Shown here: positions 25,600 to 34,800 of the stretch, piece by piece
Position numbering within the stretch: position 1 is the stretch's first letter
Layout: each line of letters starts with the position of its first letter
DNA from: Hirschia sp964352025
Lineage (GTDB): Bacteria; Pseudomonadota; Alphaproteobacteria; Caulobacterales; Hyphomonadaceae
Assembly: GCA_964352025.1 (NCBI GenBank)
Contig: CAYGPZ010000012.1
Coordinates: 1-64,000, forward strand
Length of the DNA: 64,000 bases
Direction of reading: 5' to 3'
Position numbers and translations under genes: made by a program
The notes under the pieces: generated by a model
What the model saw: the letters and a program-made list of their open reading frames with translations, nothing else
Databases searched by the model: none
What the model was told of the DNA's origin: nothing

Positions 25600-27564
25600 T
25601 TAGCGCAGATCAGGTGCGGTTGCCTCTTTTCCTAACAATTCACATGCTTCGTCCAGAGAAATGACTTCAGGACGCGCATTGCCAGTTCCGAAGCGCCGCA
25701 AGGCTAATTTCTCTTCCTCAGCCTCATTCATCCCTATCACAGCAATAACAGGCACTTTCTGGTGCGAATGTTCACGAACTTTATAATTGATTTTTTCGTG
25801 ACGCAGGTCCAACTCAACGCGAATGCCCTGAGCCTTCAAACGTTCCGCAGCTTTTTTCGCATATTCATCTGCTTTGGGTGTTATCGTCGCAAGCACCATT
25901 TGCGTCGGTGCCAACCACATCGGGAACGCACCTGCATAGTGCTCAATCAAAATACCCATAAAGCGTTCAAAGGTACCAAATACCGCACGGTGCAACATCA
26001 CTGGACGGTGACGTTCATTGTCTTCACCAATATATGATGCATCCAAACGTTCAGGCAGAACGTAATCAAGCTGAAGTGTTCCACACTGCCATGTACGACC
26101 AATTGCATCTGTCAGATGGAATTCAAGCTTGGGCCCATAAAAAGCGCCCTCTCCCTCAGCATATTCAAACTCCAAACCAGCCTGGTTCAATGCATCAGCA
26201 AGTGATTTCTCCGCCTGATCCCAAACTTCGTCACTTCCACCGCGCTGTTCTGGCCGAGTTGCCAATTTGTAATCGATATCGGCCAATCCAAAGTCGGTAT
26301 AAACTTTCTTGAACATATCAAGGAACTGGATCACTTCATCTGTCACTTGATCTTCGCGACAGAAAATGTGCGCGTCATCCTGCGTCATCTGGCGAACACG
26401 CATAATTCCATGCAGAGCACCATGCGCTTCATTCCGGTGACAACAACCAAATTCAGACATACGAATTGGAAGATCACGATATGATTTCGTTCCCTGCTTG
26501 AAAATTTGAATATGCGCGGGGCAATTCATCGGCTTAAGCGCCATTAAGTCCGCATCATGGGACACAACCGGCCCGTCATCTTCAGTCGATGGCGCTTCAT
26601 CAGGAACAACAAACATGTTCTCACGAAATTTCGACCAGTGACCAGATTGTTCCCAGAAGACAGAGTCGAGCAATTGAGGTGTTTTCACCTCCTGATATCC
26701 AAATTCATCTTGGCGACGACGAATATAGGCTTCTAGCTGACGCCAGATCATAAACCCATTTGGATGCCAAAATACTGACCCCTGCGCTTCAGATTGCAAG
26801 TGGAACAAATCCAGTTGGTTTCCAAGTTTACGGTGATCACGTTTTTCGGCCTCTTCAAGACGGTGCAAATGGGCTTTTAGGTCTTTTTCGGACGCCCAAG
26901 CGGTTCCATACATACGTTGAAGTTGAGCATTATTGCTATCACCACGCCAATAAGCGCCAGCAAGCTTCATAAGTTTGAACGCTTTTGGCAGCTTTCCTGT
27001 TGATGGAAGATGCGGTCCTTTACACAGGTCAAACCAATCGCCCTGTCGATAGATCGTAATTGTCTCATCTTCAGGCAAATCAGAAATCAACTCGGCTTTG
27101 TATGCCTCACCAATATCCTTGAACATTTTAATTGCATCATTTCGATCCCAAACTTCCCGTTCGATCGGATAGTTTGCATCGATGATCTTATTCATCTCTT
27201 TTTCGATTTTTTCAAAATCGTCTGATGAGAAAGCTTCTTCACGTGCAAAATCGTAATAGAAACCGTCATCAATAACCGGACCAATAGTGACCTGAGTCTT
27301 TGGAAACAGTTTCTGAACAGCCTGTGCAAGAATATGCGCTGCATCATGACGAATAATTTCAAGGCCTTCTGGATCATCCTTGCTGTGCAAAGCAAGCGTT
27401 GAATCACCCTCAAACGTTCGTTCCATATCCCAAAGCTCACCGTTTACCGTAGCAACGATCGAACGCTTTGACAGGGATTTGGAAATGCTTTCCGCGACAC
27501 TACGTGGGGAAGCACCATCTTCCATCTCTTTGATGGAGCCGTCTGGAAGGGTTACTTTGATCAT
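25600..27564 (-). CDS. thrS: Threonyl-tRNA synthetase
   Basis: 654 residues, ATG at 27564. Domains in order: TGS (residues 1-62, MIKVTLPDGSIKEMEDG), the editing domain with the zinc-like HDAAHILAQAV motif (HxxxH), the class II catalytic core with zinc cysteine in MKPMNCPAHI, motif 2 in RMSEFGCCHRNEAHG and DDAHIFCRED, and the anticodon-binding C-terminal domain (MVLATITPKADEYAKK onwards). Length and motifs are ordinary. yidD lies 135 bp upstream on the same strand. Confidence 0.98.
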   Translation of the reverse strand: MIKVTLPDGSIKEMEDGASPRSVAESISKSLSKRSIVATVNGELWDMERTFEGDSTLALHSKDDPEGLEIIRHDAAHILAQAVQKLFPKTQVTIGPVIDDGFYYDFAREEAFSSDDFEKIEKEMNKIIDANYPIEREVWDRNDAIKMFKDIGEAYKAELISDLPEDETITIYRQGDWFDLCKGPHLPSTGKLPKAFKLMKLAGAYWRGDSNNAQLQRMYGTAWASEKDLKAHLHRLEEAEKRDHRKLGNQLDLFHLQSEAQGSVFWHPNGFMIWRQLEAYIRRRQDEFGYQEVKTPQLLDSVFWEQSGHWSKFRENMFVVPDEAPSTEDDGPVVSHDADLMALKPMNCPAHIQIFKQGTKSYRDLPIRMSEFGCCHRNEAHGALHGIMRVRQMTQDDAHIFCREDQVTDEVIQFLDMFKKVYTDFGLADIDYKLATRPEQRGGSDEVWDQAEKSLADALNQAGLEFEYAEGEGAFYGPKLEFHLTDAIGRTWQCGTLQLDYVLPERLDASYIGEDNERHRPVMLHRAVFGTFERFMGILIEHYAGAFPMWLAPTQMVLATITPKADEYAKKAAERLKAQGIRVELDLRHEKINYKVREHSHQKVPVIAVIGMNEAEEEKLALRRFGTGNARPEVISLDEACELLGKEATAPDLR

Positions 27565-27699
27565 ATCTATCTTCTTCGTTTTGATACACGAACCCGCAGT
27601 CCTAAAACAATTTCACGAAGAATGAACCCCTCAATAGAGAATTTCTACTGATATTCTAGGGAGAAGAAGTCAATCTAACGATAAAGCTTCCACTTATAC

Positions 27700-28023
27700 T
27701 TACTCATCAACGCGTTTTTTACCCCACTGCCCATACAGCCATGGCGTAAAACCCTTCCCACGTTTCGGTAAGTTTATGGGGACGAGATCCTCACCACGCG
27801 TCCCACCCGGGCGGCATCGGCAAAAGCGCGCTAGCCCCATCCAGCTGCCAGCCCACACACCATGCTTTGAACATGCCTCTGCACAATATTCTGAACATGT
27901 TGGATGATGGCGACAGTGAATGCCACACGCCTGAAAAACAACTGATAGTGTTGATTTATATACCTTCAGCAGCACGCCCATAATAGGAGCATATTTTGGT
28001 CGGATTTCAGATGTCTTCTTCAT
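27700..28023 (-). CDS. yidD: Membrane protein insertion efficiency factor YidD
   Basis: 107 residues, longer than the ~80 usual because of N- and C-terminal extensions. The core motifs are present: CRHHPTCSEYCAEACSKHG (family form CRFYPTCSEYA..A..KHG) and RFCRCRPGGTRGEDLVP. YidD is a small peripheral inner-membrane protein that helps YidC insert proteins. Usually next to rnpA/yidC, but an isolated location near thrS is common in alphaproteobacteria as I recall. ATG at 28023, weak ribosome binding site. Confidence 0.9.
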   Translation of the reverse strand: MKKTSEIRPKYAPIMGVLLKVYKSTLSVVFQACGIHCRHHPTCSEYCAEACSKHGVWAGSWMGLARFCRCRPGGTRGEDLVPINLPKRGKGFTPWLYGQWGKKRVDE

Positions 28024-28116
28024 TCATCAAACTTTTAATATGTCGCAACTGATTAAGTTGACTATTCCGGCGGCTGCCTTGAAAGTCTTGTTTAACCAAG
28101 GGAGGGTTCGCTGACC

Positions 28117-28911
28117 ATGCGCTATCATATTTTTGCTTTGACTGCCATTCTAGCTACCGCTTGTACAACAACCAAACCCGTACAAGAAGAAACTCAAACA
28201 GACACCGCCACCGTCGAAACAGTTGCGCCTAGCCCTTCTCCAGATGAGATCGACGCAAATTTGCCAGACCATTACGCTTCTGAATGGGCCGTCACCGCTG
28301 GATGGCCGGGTGAATACCCTGTGGGATTCTCAATTCTAAAAGATGATGTCGTCCTAAAAGCGCATTCCCGCATGCACCCGCTTACGCCGGCACGTATTGA
28401 TTGTCCCGTGCCACAATATGCCAGCTATCAACAATGGAATTTCGAACGCGCAGAAAAAGATGATCTCAATTTTCAGGTTGCGACCAAAATTTTCAAAATC
28501 ACGATAACGAAAGATACGGGTATAGAATATCCAAGTGACGAAATGGGATATCAAAGCAAAACACTTGACCTGAAAGTCGGCGATCAACTCTCTTATCTTC
28601 GCTATCTAGGCGAAGGTTTCACCATTGTTGAGTTTGAAGGCAATGAATACGAAATCAATGAAGGCGAACTCTATGAAGTCTCAGACATAAACAACATCAG
28701 TAATTCTGGTGGTGAAGATTTATGGCTTGAGCTCACCTGTGCAGATAAGAACAAGACCCGCGCATGGATTTTATATGATGAAGTCATGCGTCAAGATGGG
28801 GTCGGCCCGACGCCAATCAAAGGATATGGGGAATCCTATGATATATTCGAAAGTGAAGTCGCAGGCATTCTTGAAGAGAAAAGAATAAACACTGAAAATG
28901 GGGTGCATTAG
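28117..28911 (+). CDS. Putative lipoprotein, unknown function
   Basis: 264 residues, ATG at 28117 with GGGAGGG about a dozen bases upstream. The signal ends in the lipobox LATAC (C16), followed by a Thr/Glu/Pro-rich linker to about residue 50. The remaining ~210 residues are acidic and mostly beta-like with no motif I recognise; PVGFSILKDDVVLKAHSRM and LDLKVGDQLSYLRYLGEGF are the most ordered-looking parts. Predicted outer-membrane or envelope lipoprotein. The next gene starts 5 bp on, so they are probably co-transcribed. Confidence 0.75.
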   Translation: MRYHIFALTAILATACTTTKPVQEETQTDTATVETVAPSPSPDEIDANLPDHYASEWAVTAGWPGEYPVGFSILKDDVVLKAHSRMHPLTPARIDCPVPQYASYQQWNFERAEKDDLNFQVATKIFKITITKDTGIEYPSDEMGYQSKTLDLKVGDQLSYLRYLGEGFTIVEFEGNEYEINEGELYEVSDINNISNSGGEDLWLELTCADKNKTRAWILYDEVMRQDGVGPTPIKGYGESYDIFESEVAGILEEKRINTENGVH

Positions 28912-28916
28912 GCACA

Positions 28917-29423
28917 ATGAAAATTGATGCGGCTCCTCTCCCCATTGATGCGCTATTACAATCATATGTAAAATCAGGGGATTATACGGATTGTTTCAGC
29001 ACAATTGTTGAAGGGCGCATCACCCAAGCCGATTTTATTGAAGCATTCTATAATAGCCGAATTTTCAAACTGGAACGTTTCGTACTAACAGTTCTAGTCT
29101 TTAAACAGTCCTCAGATAAGCAAGCTGGACAGCTAGCTATCGGAACGCGTGAAACATATGCCGCGTGGGATTTGGAAGCCCGCAATGAAAACCAGATTCT
29201 CATGTGTGACTTTCAAAAAGCCACACGAAGCTGGCTCATGACGCAAGCCGCAGAAAATGATCAGACGCGGCTCTATTTTGGAAGTGCCGTCGTCGGTAAG
29301 AAATCAAAGAGTGGCGACGTAAAACAATTGCCACTCCTTGTCCGTCTACTCATGCCTGCTCATAGGTTTTATGCGCGCAGCTTACTGCGAAGTGCTGCGG
29401 CTCGATTAAAGCGCCAGCGGTGA
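28917..29423 (+). CDS. Conserved hypothetical protein
   Basis: 168 residues, ATG at 28917, five bases after the lipoprotein stop. No signal peptide or TM. The pattern DFIEAFYNSRIFKLERFVL, then AWDLEARNENQILMCD, TRSWLMTQ, TRLYFGSAVV and a basic C-terminal RFYARSLLRSAAARLKRQR suggests a compact globular domain of a family I have seen unannotated in alphaproteobacteria; I cannot name it. Convergent with the desulfhydrase gene, 9 bp apart. Confidence 0.7.
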   Translation: MKIDAAPLPIDALLQSYVKSGDYTDCFSTIVEGRITQADFIEAFYNSRIFKLERFVLTVLVFKQSSDKQAGQLAIGTRETYAAWDLEARNENQILMCDFQKATRSWLMTQAAENDQTRLYFGSAVVGKKSKSGDVKQLPLLVRLLMPAHRFYARSLLRSAAARLKRQR

Positions 29424-29432
29424 TTGGATTAT

Positions 29433-30443
29433 TTATTTTCCAAATGCTTGCTGATAGGCAAACAAAAGCGGCAACCCTCCAGTATGGACAAAGACAATGC
29501 GAGCTTTTTCAAGGTTAGTATTTTCCTGAGCAAGATTAGCAAGACCTGCCATTGCCTTGCCTGTATACACTGGATCAAGGAACAGTCCCTCAGTCTGCGC
29601 ACATTGCCTAATCATAGCTAATGAAGCGTCCGTTGTTGCCCCATATCCGCCGCCTAGCGCTCTAGCATCTATGTCGAAAGCCGTGCTCTTGACCGAATTA
29701 GCCCCGAGACGAGCAAGTGTATCATTAGCGAGAATTAAAACAGTTTCTTGCGCTTCCTCTGCAGGCTTCAGGATAGTAAACCCTTGAACGCGTGTATCTA
29801 CATTTGCTGCAGCAAAGCCAGCAACCAATCCAGCCATTGTTCCCCCGCTACCGCACGCTACAACCACAATATCAGGAGCGCCGCCAAACTTCATTTCACA
29901 TTGTGTAAGAATTTCATTTGCGCACTCAACATAGCCCAGCACACCGTCAACATTGGAGGCACCAAAGGGCAGTACATACGGCTTTGCATTTTGGCCCTTC
30001 AACTCTTCAACAATACGAGATGTGCCCTCCTCAAAGGTTTCATTTTCGGCCAACTCCCGCAATTCTGCACCAAGTAGTTCGAGTAAAAACTTGTTCCCAT
30101 TATCTCGCATGGGCTCATTTTTAGGCGGAATAAGAGTGCGACACGGGATGACGACTCTCATACCGAGCCGAGCACCTGTACCAGCAATTGCTCTAGCCGC
30201 ATTGGACTGAGGGTGACCAGCAAGAACGAGCGTGTCAGCGCCTTGCTCAATCGCCTTGGCCATTTGTCGCTCAAACTTTCTTAGCTTATTGCCACCGCCT
30301 CCCGGACCACCTTCATCATCTCTCTTAACCCACAGATGAGGTAAACCAATCTTTGAGCCTAAATTATTCAATGGCTCTAATGGGCTAACCTTAGATAATA
30401 GGGAAATTTTCGGACTGTCATCGAAATTAGGGGCTGAGGCCAT
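29433..30443 (-). CDS. D-cysteine desulfhydrase / ACC deaminase family PLP enzyme
   Basis: 336 residues from the ATG at 30443 (AAGGAAAA upstream; a GTG at 30494 would add 17 residues). Fold-type II PLP enzyme. The PLP lysine is K53 in GGPGGGGNKLRKFE, the signature of this family, followed by LVLAGHPQSNAARAIAG and the phosphate-binding GSGGTMAGLVAG. D-cysteine desulfhydrase and 1-aminocyclopropane-1-carboxylate deaminase share this pattern and specificity cannot be fixed here. Isolated on the minus strand between two plus-strand genes. Confidence 0.85.
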   Translation of the reverse strand: MASAPNFDDSPKISLLSKVSPLEPLNNLGSKIGLPHLWVKRDDEGGPGGGGNKLRKFERQMAKAIEQGADTLVLAGHPQSNAARAIAGTGARLGMRVVIPCRTLIPPKNEPMRDNGNKFLLELLGAELRELAENETFEEGTSRIVEELKGQNAKPYVLPFGASNVDGVLGYVECANEILTQCEMKFGGAPDIVVVACGSGGTMAGLVAGFAAANVDTRVQGFTILKPAEEAQETVLILANDTLARLGANSVKSTAFDIDARALGGGYGATTDASLAMIRQCAQTEGLFLDPVYTGKAMAGLANLAQENTNLEKARIVFVHTGGLPLLFAYQQAFGK

Positions 30444-30654
30444 TAAATGATTTTCCTTATTAAAATAAACTAAGAATATTGCTTTTACGGACACATAAAA
30501 ATTGTCGTCATATTTCTTAGCTCATCCATTAAACATCGAACAGCAATAGATACACTCTATCTATAATTGAGCTTGAAATATCAAAGTCCGCTATGCTCCA
30601 AGATGCGCGGGTCGCCACTTGCTCGTTTTAGCGTTCCGTGGCAATTGGCGCGCT

Positions 30655-31314
30655 ATGTCACGTAGTTTTATATATGCCCCCGCTAGAGAGCCTTCCATTG
30701 TTGTCATCTATGAAGATGAAGCATTTCTGGTGCTGGACAAACCTTCAGGTTTATTAAGTGTGCCGGGCAAACCGCCGGAACATTCAGACTGTCTAGAGAC
30801 ACGCGCACAGGCAGTCTACCCAGAGGCACGCACTGTTCACCGCCTCGACATGGCGACATCAGGCGTATGGGTGATGGCGCGCGAGCATTCCATGATGCGC
30901 CATTTAGGGCTTCAGTTTGAACGCCGCCACACATCCAAAACATATATCGCGCGCGTATGGGGGGAGATTGAAGCGGATGACGGCTTTATCGATGAACCCA
31001 TTGTGTGTGATTGGCCCAATCGGCCAAAGCAGATGATTTGTTATGAGAATGGAAAATCAGCACAAACAAAGTGGAAAGTTCTCGATCGTAAGGGTGGAAT
31101 TACACGTGTCGAGCTAACGCCTATCACAGGCCGTACACATCAATTACGATTGCATATGCAGCATATTGGCCACCCTATTTTAGCAGATAGAATATACGCG
31201 CATGACGATGCGTTTGACGCAGCAAATCGCCTCCAACTACATGCACATTCAATTACAATGCGGCACCCTATTGGAGGCGAAGAAATAACATTTACAAGTC
31301 CAGTCCCCTTTTAG
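30655..31314 (+). CDS. RluA-family pseudouridine synthase (S4-less)
   Basis: 219 residues from the ATG at 30655; a TTG at 30619 would add 12 residues and neither has a clear ribosome binding site. The catalytic aspartate is D65 in VHRLDMATSGVW; the family motifs VLDKPSGLLSVPGK at the N-terminus and PITGRTHQLRLHMQHIGHPI at the C-terminus are present. No S4 RNA-binding domain precedes the catalytic domain, as in the RluA/TruC subgroup. It probably modifies a uridine in rRNA or tRNA. A second member with an S4 domain is at 39959. Confidence 0.9.
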   Translation: MSRSFIYAPAREPSIVVIYEDEAFLVLDKPSGLLSVPGKPPEHSDCLETRAQAVYPEARTVHRLDMATSGVWVMAREHSMMRHLGLQFERRHTSKTYIARVWGEIEADDGFIDEPIVCDWPNRPKQMICYENGKSAQTKWKVLDRKGGITRVELTPITGRTHQLRLHMQHIGHPILADRIYAHDDAFDAANRLQLHAHSITMRHPIGGEEITFTSPVPF

Positions 31315-31326
31315 GGACAAGCGGGT

Positions 31327-32142
31327 CTATTCGATTTCAGCCAAATATGTGGCGATATTTTCAATTGTATCAACCCAGATATCATCTTGGTTTTCGACTA
31401 AATAGTCGATTACTTGCTGATGCACCTCTTTAGATACAGACATGTAATCTCCACCAACGCCGAACATAACAAGCGCAGCAGCATGCCCGGTTTGAACGTG
31501 GGTCTGGATACGCGCAATCAATTGTTCAGCTGAGGCATTTTCTGTTCCAATGCCAACTATATTATAGCGATCATCATTTCTGAACGGCACATCATATACC
31601 GATCTCGCGCCTACAAATAATGGCTTAATCGCCTGTGCATAACTGCCATCACTCGTTTTGGATTCTCCACAAGGAAACGCAAATGTCCGCGTTTCTTTAC
31701 CATCAACAGCGGTCATTTCCGTATTGGCTTTATATAGTTCAGTTTCCATCTGAGCGATCGTGTATTTATCGAGGTCATTTGCTGGATCAACCCAATCTCG
31801 TTCATCCTTAGATGCCTGACAAGGATGATGAATGGATTTGTTACCAAGCTCATGTCCATTTTGGGCAATAGCTTTCCACTCATCTCTACGAGATTCCCAG
31901 TGATAGCGATTAAGCACCATGTAGAAGGTGCCTTTTAATCCAGCTTCATCCAGCGCAGGAATGGCCACATCAAGATGAGTGGCAAGTGAATCATCATAGG
32001 TTAGAGCTATCGCGGTTTTGGCGCCATTAGGCCAAGCAATCTTTTTCTCGAGTGGTGGTGTAATTTCAGCTATTGGGCCTGTTGCGCACGCGCCAACCAA
32101 TAAAGCAGTTACAATACCTGATGCTATATTTCTTATTATCAT
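31327..32142 (-). CDS. Lipoprotein polysaccharide deacetylase (NodB-like)
   Basis: 271 residues from the ATG at 32142 with a strong GGAGG seven bases upstream. Lipoprotein signal with lipobox LVGAC (C19). NodB motif 1 is TYDD (48-51; D50 catalytic base, D51 metal ligand). Motif 2 is HELGNKSIHHPC: where the family normally has HTxxHP, the first His is K102 and only H106 remains, so metal binding may be altered. Later motif FAFPCGESKTSDG is present. Likely acts on an N-acetylated surface or wall glycan. Preceded by the scaffold protein gene, about 90 bp away. Confidence 0.85.
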   Translation of the reverse strand: MIIRNIASGIVTALLVGACATGPIAEITPPLEKKIAWPNGAKTAIALTYDDSLATHLDVAIPALDEAGLKGTFYMVLNRYHWESRRDEWKAIAQNGHELGNKSIHHPCQASKDERDWVDPANDLDKYTIAQMETELYKANTEMTAVDGKETRTFAFPCGESKTSDGSYAQAIKPLFVGARSVYDVPFRNDDRYNIVGIGTENASAEQLIARIQTHVQTGHAAALVMFGVGGDYMSVSKEVHQQVIDYLVENQDDIWVDTIENIATYLAEIE

Positions 32143-32234
32143 CTTACATCCTCCGAAACGCACTGTTCTCGTGCTTTTATGTTCAGAGCTGCAAATACTG
32201 AGCCATGTCGCGCTAAAATAAGCGGCCACTCAAT

Positions 32235-32672
32235 TTATGCTTTTGCATTCAAAGCATCTTCTATCGCCGCTATAAGGGCTTCAAAAGCGAGCAATGTCGA
32301 CGTATGCCTCTGAGGATAGTCACGCACACCTTCCAGATGTCGCAGCTCCCAAAAGTCTCCTTCAGGAGGAGGTGCCCCCTCTTTCAGCATCGCTTTAAAT
32401 GCATCTCTGACGCTTATTATATCTTTTAGTGTCTTACCAATCGCATTGCCTGACAAGACTGCGCACGATGTTTGCCCTAATACGCAGGCTTCAGGCTCAA
32501 ATCCAACATCCGTGATAACACCGTCGGCATCTAGCTTCACATCCACAGTGATTATAGATCCACATACACGAGAGACTTTTCTTGCACTCCCATCAGGATC
32601 GACAAGACGCTCAGAATTAGGAATATTGGCGGCCAATTCAAGCACGCGATTATGATAAATTTCGTCAAACAT
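32235..32672 (-). CDS. Iron-sulfur cluster scaffold-like protein (IscU/SufU/NifU-N type)
   Basis: 145 residues, ATG at 32672. IscU-like fold with conserved C37 (VSRVCGSIITVDV), C63 and C70 (EACVLGQTSCAVLSG). The third ligand position of SufU (RIKCATL) reads RHTSTLLAFEAL here, with no cysteine, as in the alphaproteobacterial subgroup I recall. It may therefore be a scaffold variant or assembly helper rather than a classical scaffold. No isc or suf genes are nearby; flanked by lipoprotein genes on the same strand. Confidence 0.85.
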   Translation of the reverse strand: MFDEIYHNRVLELAANIPNSERLVDPDGSARKVSRVCGSIITVDVKLDADGVITDVGFEPEACVLGQTSCAVLSGNAIGKTLKDIISVRDAFKAMLKEGAPPPEGDFWELRHLEGVRDYPQRHTSTLLAFEALIAAIEDALNAKA

Positions 32673-32742
32673 AATGCATAGGTCGGGCGAGTAAGCTCAT
32701 TCGTCAAGAGGCCAAACACTTAAGAGACAAAAACAAACACAA

Positions 32743-33723
32743 TTATTGGACGACATCTTCCGGTATTTCGAATGGTTTCGTCTCGGTAAGAGCAATCTTC
32801 TTGAAAAAGGGAGCCACCCTTTCATCAAAACTCTCTAAGTTGGGAATATTGACGTGCGTTCCTTTTTCAAACTCTAGGTAAGTTACGTCATTTCCCTGCG
32901 CTTCCAGTGCACTCGTAAGAGAACGAGATAGCCATGCAGGAAGCACCTTGTCTTTCCCGCCAGCTAAAACCAAAACAGGGATATTCTTATCTTTTAACGG
33001 AGACGCATTGTCTCCCTCACGCGTACTTTCAGTAGGCTCCAATTTTACGAATGGAACCATGCGCAAAAACCAAGGTTTCCACTCTTTCGCAGCCTCTTCA
33101 GCATTGAGCGCGCTTGCTTCATAAACAAAACCGTCAAGCTTGGGCGATAATTCGGCAAGGCGCGGACAAATAAACCCACCTAAAGAATGCCCCCAAAAGA
33201 CCAATGGCTGAGCGCCCGCTTGCTCATTGGCAAGCTTAACTACTTCCGGAGCTATCGCCTGCACAGCCTCAATAGAGGGGCTACCCGAACTATCGCCATA
33301 TCCAGGATAGTCAAACTGAAGCACATCTCCCCAAGGCAATAATTTTTCTGTGTAATAGACTCCAAGGTTTGGACGGTCGCCTCCCGATCCATAACAACTC
33401 ACAATCAATGGGCGTTCTGAATTCTCGCTAGCCTTACCAGAGCGAATGACAGAATAGGCTATTTTGTACGAACCCGCCGAAAGAAAGCCATGCTGAATTT
33501 GAGCGGGTAAGTGCTCCGCAACATCCCTATTTTCAAACAAATCAGAGCTAGATTCCAATAGCCTGCTTTGATCTTTAAAACGCAGGTCTTCTTTTGATTC
33601 AGCGACTTGCGACCATTCTGGCGGTCGGAAAATTGCATCATCCGACATAGAAATTGTGCACGCAGACAATGCAATAAAACTCGCGCACACAACACCGATA
33701 GACTTCAAACTGATTTCGTTCAC
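32743..33723 (-). CDS. Lipoprotein alpha/beta hydrolase, tandem copy 1
   Basis: 326 residues with GTG start at 33723 (GGAGA upstream). Lipobox ALSAC (C22). Hydrolase core: VSCYGSGGDRPNLG, FDYPGYGDSSGSPS (strand and oxyanion region), nucleophile elbow WGHSLGGFI with S180, then VLVLAGGKDKVLPAWL with the acid and EKGTHVNIP with the His. Same architecture and wording as the neighbouring 33784-34752 gene, 60 bp upstream: both have SLGGF, KPWxLxxxPF and ALNxxE/REVAK-type segments, so they are tandem paralogues. Substrate unknown; envelope-anchored. Confidence 0.85.
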   Translation of the reverse strand: MNEISLKSIGVVCASFIALSACTISMSDDAIFRPPEWSQVAESKEDLRFKDQSRLLESSSDLFENRDVAEHLPAQIQHGFLSAGSYKIAYSVIRSGKASENSERPLIVSCYGSGGDRPNLGVYYTEKLLPWGDVLQFDYPGYGDSSGSPSIEAVQAIAPEVVKLANEQAGAQPLVFWGHSLGGFICPRLAELSPKLDGFVYEASALNAEEAAKEWKPWFLRMVPFVKLEPTESTREGDNASPLKDKNIPVLVLAGGKDKVLPAWLSRSLTSALEAQGNDVTYLEFEKGTHVNIPNLESFDERVAPFFKKIALTETKPFEIPEDVVQ

Positions 33724-33783
33724 AGACCATCTCCAGACCTAAACTGTTCAGTTTGTATACGTGCTATTGCTAAAGAAAGTTCA

Positions 33784-34752
33784 TCACTCTCCAACAGACT
33801 TTAAGTCAGCCACCTCTTTAAGGACTGGATTTAAACGTTTCCAGTAATTGTGCTGGTCCGGAATTGTAGAGTGTTCTGCTTTTTTGAACTCAAAATAAGT
33901 CATATCCAAGTCGCGCTTTTTGAGTGCTTTTCTCAATGAACGCGCAAGGCCTACAGGCAGGGTCTCATCTTTTTTGGCTCCCAACACAATAATCGGCCCC
34001 TTGAAGTGAGCAAGCGCACGCGCATTGTCATAGTCATCAAGACTGTCTTTGATATCCACGCCGATAAATGGCAAATACCACGGCTTCCACGCTTTTGCGA
34101 CTTCACGTACATTTAGAGCTGTGGCCTCGAGCACGACCAAATCAGTTTCACGTGAAGAGCGTGCTAGCTCTGAACAAACAAATCCACCAAGAGAATGTCC
34201 CCAAAGAACGATGGGACGGTCTGCTCCCAATTCATCAATTCTATCGGAAATCTCTCTCTGCATAGCGTACATACTTTCAGAGGTGGCTGTACCGTTTGAA
34301 TCCCCATAACCAGGATAATCAAAAAGCAGGACATCACCCCATGCGAGGCTTTTCTTAGCCGTCCACACGCCATCTTTCACACGATCGGATGCATTCCCAA
34401 AACAATGGACAAAAAGCGGTCTTTTTGCTTCATTTTCAGCGGACGTGACAGAATTCACCATTGTCCACGCGATGCGCTGATCATCTAATTCCCAAAAACC
34501 ATGATCTAGGCTCGCAGGTAAATGCGCCGCATATCCTCGGGCCGCAATTAGCTCATCACTCGTCGGTTGCACCAGACTAATTTCATTGGACAGCTTCATC
34601 TGACTAGTATCAGTCGCTTTTACCTCGACACTCCGCGGCTTAAAAACAACTGACTCGTCTATTTCTTCTTCAAAACACCCTGATAAGAGCGTTGTTGAAA
34701 TAGCCAAACAGATACCGGCTAAAGTTCTGCGCTTTATGCGATGCAATGCCAT
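33784..34752 (-). CDS. Lipoprotein alpha/beta hydrolase, tandem copy 2
   Basis: 322 residues, ATG at 34752 with GGGGA upstream. Lipobox LLSGC (C26). Core motifs match its neighbour: FVHCFGNASDRVKDGVW, LLFDYPGYGDSNGTAT, nucleophile S187 in LWGHSLGGFVC, VLGAKKDETLPVGL with the acid candidate, KAEHSTIPD with the His. It lies 48 bp downstream of cysS on the same strand and is followed by its paralogue. It looks like an old duplication, as the two differ over most positions outside the motifs. Substrate unknown. Confidence 0.85.
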   Translation of the reverse strand: MALHRIKRRTLAGICLAISTTLLSGCFEEEIDESVVFKPRSVEVKATDTSQMKLSNEISLVQPTSDELIAARGYAAHLPASLDHGFWELDDQRIAWTMVNSVTSAENEAKRPLFVHCFGNASDRVKDGVWTAKKSLAWGDVLLFDYPGYGDSNGTATSESMYAMQREISDRIDELGADRPIVLWGHSLGGFVCSELARSSRETDLVVLEATALNVREVAKAWKPWYLPFIGVDIKDSLDDYDNARALAHFKGPIIVLGAKKDETLPVGLARSLRKALKKRDLDMTYFEFKKAEHSTIPDQHNYWKRLNPVLKEVADLKSVGE

Positions 34753-34800
34753 AATCCGGTCCCCAATAAATGCCGTACATTTATCTATGTTAACCCTAGT

